Assembly: GCA_023375785.1 (NCBI GenBank)
Contig: SZWC01009429.1
Location: 43,693 to 107,692 of the forward strand
Direction: 5' to 3'
DNA from: Penium margaritaceum
Lineage: Eukaryota > Streptophyta > Zygnematophyceae > Desmidiales > Peniaceae
DNA length: 64,000 nucleotides
Under the pieces are notes generated by a model. That model was not told the DNA's origin. It worked only from the letters and a program-made list of their open reading frames with translations, and did no database searches. A program made the position numbers and the translations under genes. Shown one piece after another: positions 63,026 through 64,000 of this stretch (its first letter is position 1; each line of letters opens with the position of its first letter).

Positions 63026-63868
63026 ATGTACTCGGAAGTCCCTGGCTAATGTGTTAAGCCAAACTGAAATGAACGACATGTCCGCAATGTTGTAATTTTC
63101 TACATGAAAATGATTTCTTTATAGAAATAATGACATAGCACTTAGAAAGTTCTAGATTATGTGCTCATGTTTTGAGCTAGTTTCTTTCAAGGGTAAAAGA
63201 TTCTTAGACCCAGATTTGGGAACAAAAAACCTCATGTGACAATGCGAATAGTTATGTACAAATGCATATGACACTGTCACATTGAAAACAACACGTACAA
63301 CAATTTCAAAGGGGAAAAAATCACAAGATGTCCTAAAATGTCGTTGCATGCCATGCGGGGATCACAAGCCCCTCGGTTCTTGGGTTTGTGATACCTTTGA
63401 CGTTCATTATAGTTTGTGTGGGGTTTGAGACTACATGATCAAAGAAAGGAAAACAGTGGGCCCGAGATATTCGGGCCCAACTAGGATAAACATCATGGGC
63501 GTTAAGTATGTGTTGGATTCTTCGTTGGGTTTCATTGTTTATCTTGTCGTTTTGACACTCAAACTCTGCAAGCTGGTCCCTTTTTCTTCCCAGGATTGTT
63601 TCATTTCAGAGTTCTCACACGAGAGGGGCTCCGGTGAATCGACGGCAAACAATGAAAGTCGCTCAACGCATGCAATCCAGGTTGTTGATGTGACGGGGTC
63701 CCCTTACGCATGATATAAGTGGGTCATAGCACATCGACAGTCACTGAAAAAAGTCGTTGATCGCAAGCAACGGATGTCCTTGTAGCATTAGGCTCCACTC
63801 ATGCATGACACGAGTGTGACCAAGCAAAATAATGGCGTTCGGTGCCTTCAACTAGTGACTTTCTTCGT
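63026..63868. other. Unassigned stretch after Gypsy-2
   Basis: A plus-strand frame of 92 codons (63435-63713) has no domain I recognise. It could contain 3' LTR sequence of Gypsy-2, but I find no repeat of the 5' side. Confidence 0.4.
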
Positions 63869-64000
63869 ATATCTTTATCTATATCTACATCTATATCTAT
63901 ATCTATATCTATATCTATATCTATATCTATATCTATATCTATATCTATATCTATATCTATATCTATATCTATATCTATGTCTATATCTATATCTATATCT
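63869..64000. repeat. (ATATCT)n microsatellite at the window end
   Basis: About 22 units of ATATCT with a few changes (TTTATCT near 63874, ATCTACATC near 63887, ATGTCT near 63978). It continues past the window. Confidence 0.95.

Noticed and set aside
63869-64000. Regularly repeated array that could suggest CRISPR
   Set aside because: The unit is six bases with no spacers; it is a simple microsatellite.
1-64000. tRNA, rRNA or other structural RNA genes
   Set aside because: The tRNA-like matches are only 12-15 base primer sites next to LTRs; no full cloverleaf or rRNA segment is visible by eye. A tRNAscan-SE or Infernal run would settle this.

Overview
This window is repeat-only nuclear DNA from a eukaryote of the plant lineage. 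I recognise no host gene, rRNA, tRNA or CRISPR array. Nearly all of it is LTR retrotransposon sequence, Ty1/copia and Ty3/gypsy, plus one hAT DNA transposon whose transposase gene has two short GT-AG introns. A land plant or streptophyte alga is likely. A charophyte such as Chara would fit, but that is an inference and nothing here proves it. For reference I name the elements Copia-A to -F, Gypsy-1, Gypsy-2 and hAT-1.

Layout. 1-258: start of a Copia-A type LTR, minus orientation. 259-about 2400: Copia-E1 remnant (RT, RNase H, 3' LTR), plus strand. About 2440-4892 and 9784-10460: Copia-B remnant, minus strand, split inside its integrase by Copia-A1. 4898-9778: Copia-A1, complete with LTRs and a 5-bp target duplication but with gag only. 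10.9-13.66 kb: unassigned, with a (CTG)17 tract. 13668-34396: Gypsy-1, minus strand, with 5-bp target duplications. It contains two further insertions: Copia-A3 (15979-20461, plus strand, no RT or RNase H) and hAT-1 (22185-26862, plus strand, 8-bp target duplications). 34.8-35.94 kb: second Copia-B remnant, plus strand. 35960-41468: Copia-A2, the most complete of the A family, with many lesions. 41.8-45.35 kb: Copia-D, plus strand. 45351-48990: Copia-E2, minus strand, with an intact YVDD reverse transcriptase block and a well kept integrase. 48981-49858: Copia-F fragment. 50372-57800: Copia-C and a deleted relative. 57.8-63.03 kb: Gypsy-2, a decayed chromovirus with an initiator-Met tRNA primer site. 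63869-64000: a six-base microsatellite that runs off the window.

The most interesting element is Gypsy-1. Downstream of its integrase, next to the 3' LTR, it encodes a tandem array of PHD-like Cys4-His-Cys3 zinc fingers. Chromoviruses carry a chromodomain in about that place, as Gypsy-2 appears to. Gypsy-1 also seems to lack RNase H, with about 350 residues of unknown basic sequence between RT and integrase. A second notable point is that the Copia-A elements have a primer-binding site matching the anticodon stem-loop of plant initiator Met-tRNA, which suggests half-tRNA priming.

Caution on the assembly. Twelve single N bases occur. At ten of them the sequence after the N repeats roughly 195-400 bases that came before it, often with a few SNPs or small indels. 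These look like unmerged contig overlaps. They artificially duplicate parts of the hAT transposase, LTRs and integrases. When the three affecting hAT-1 are discounted, its transposase becomes one open frame of about 808 codons.
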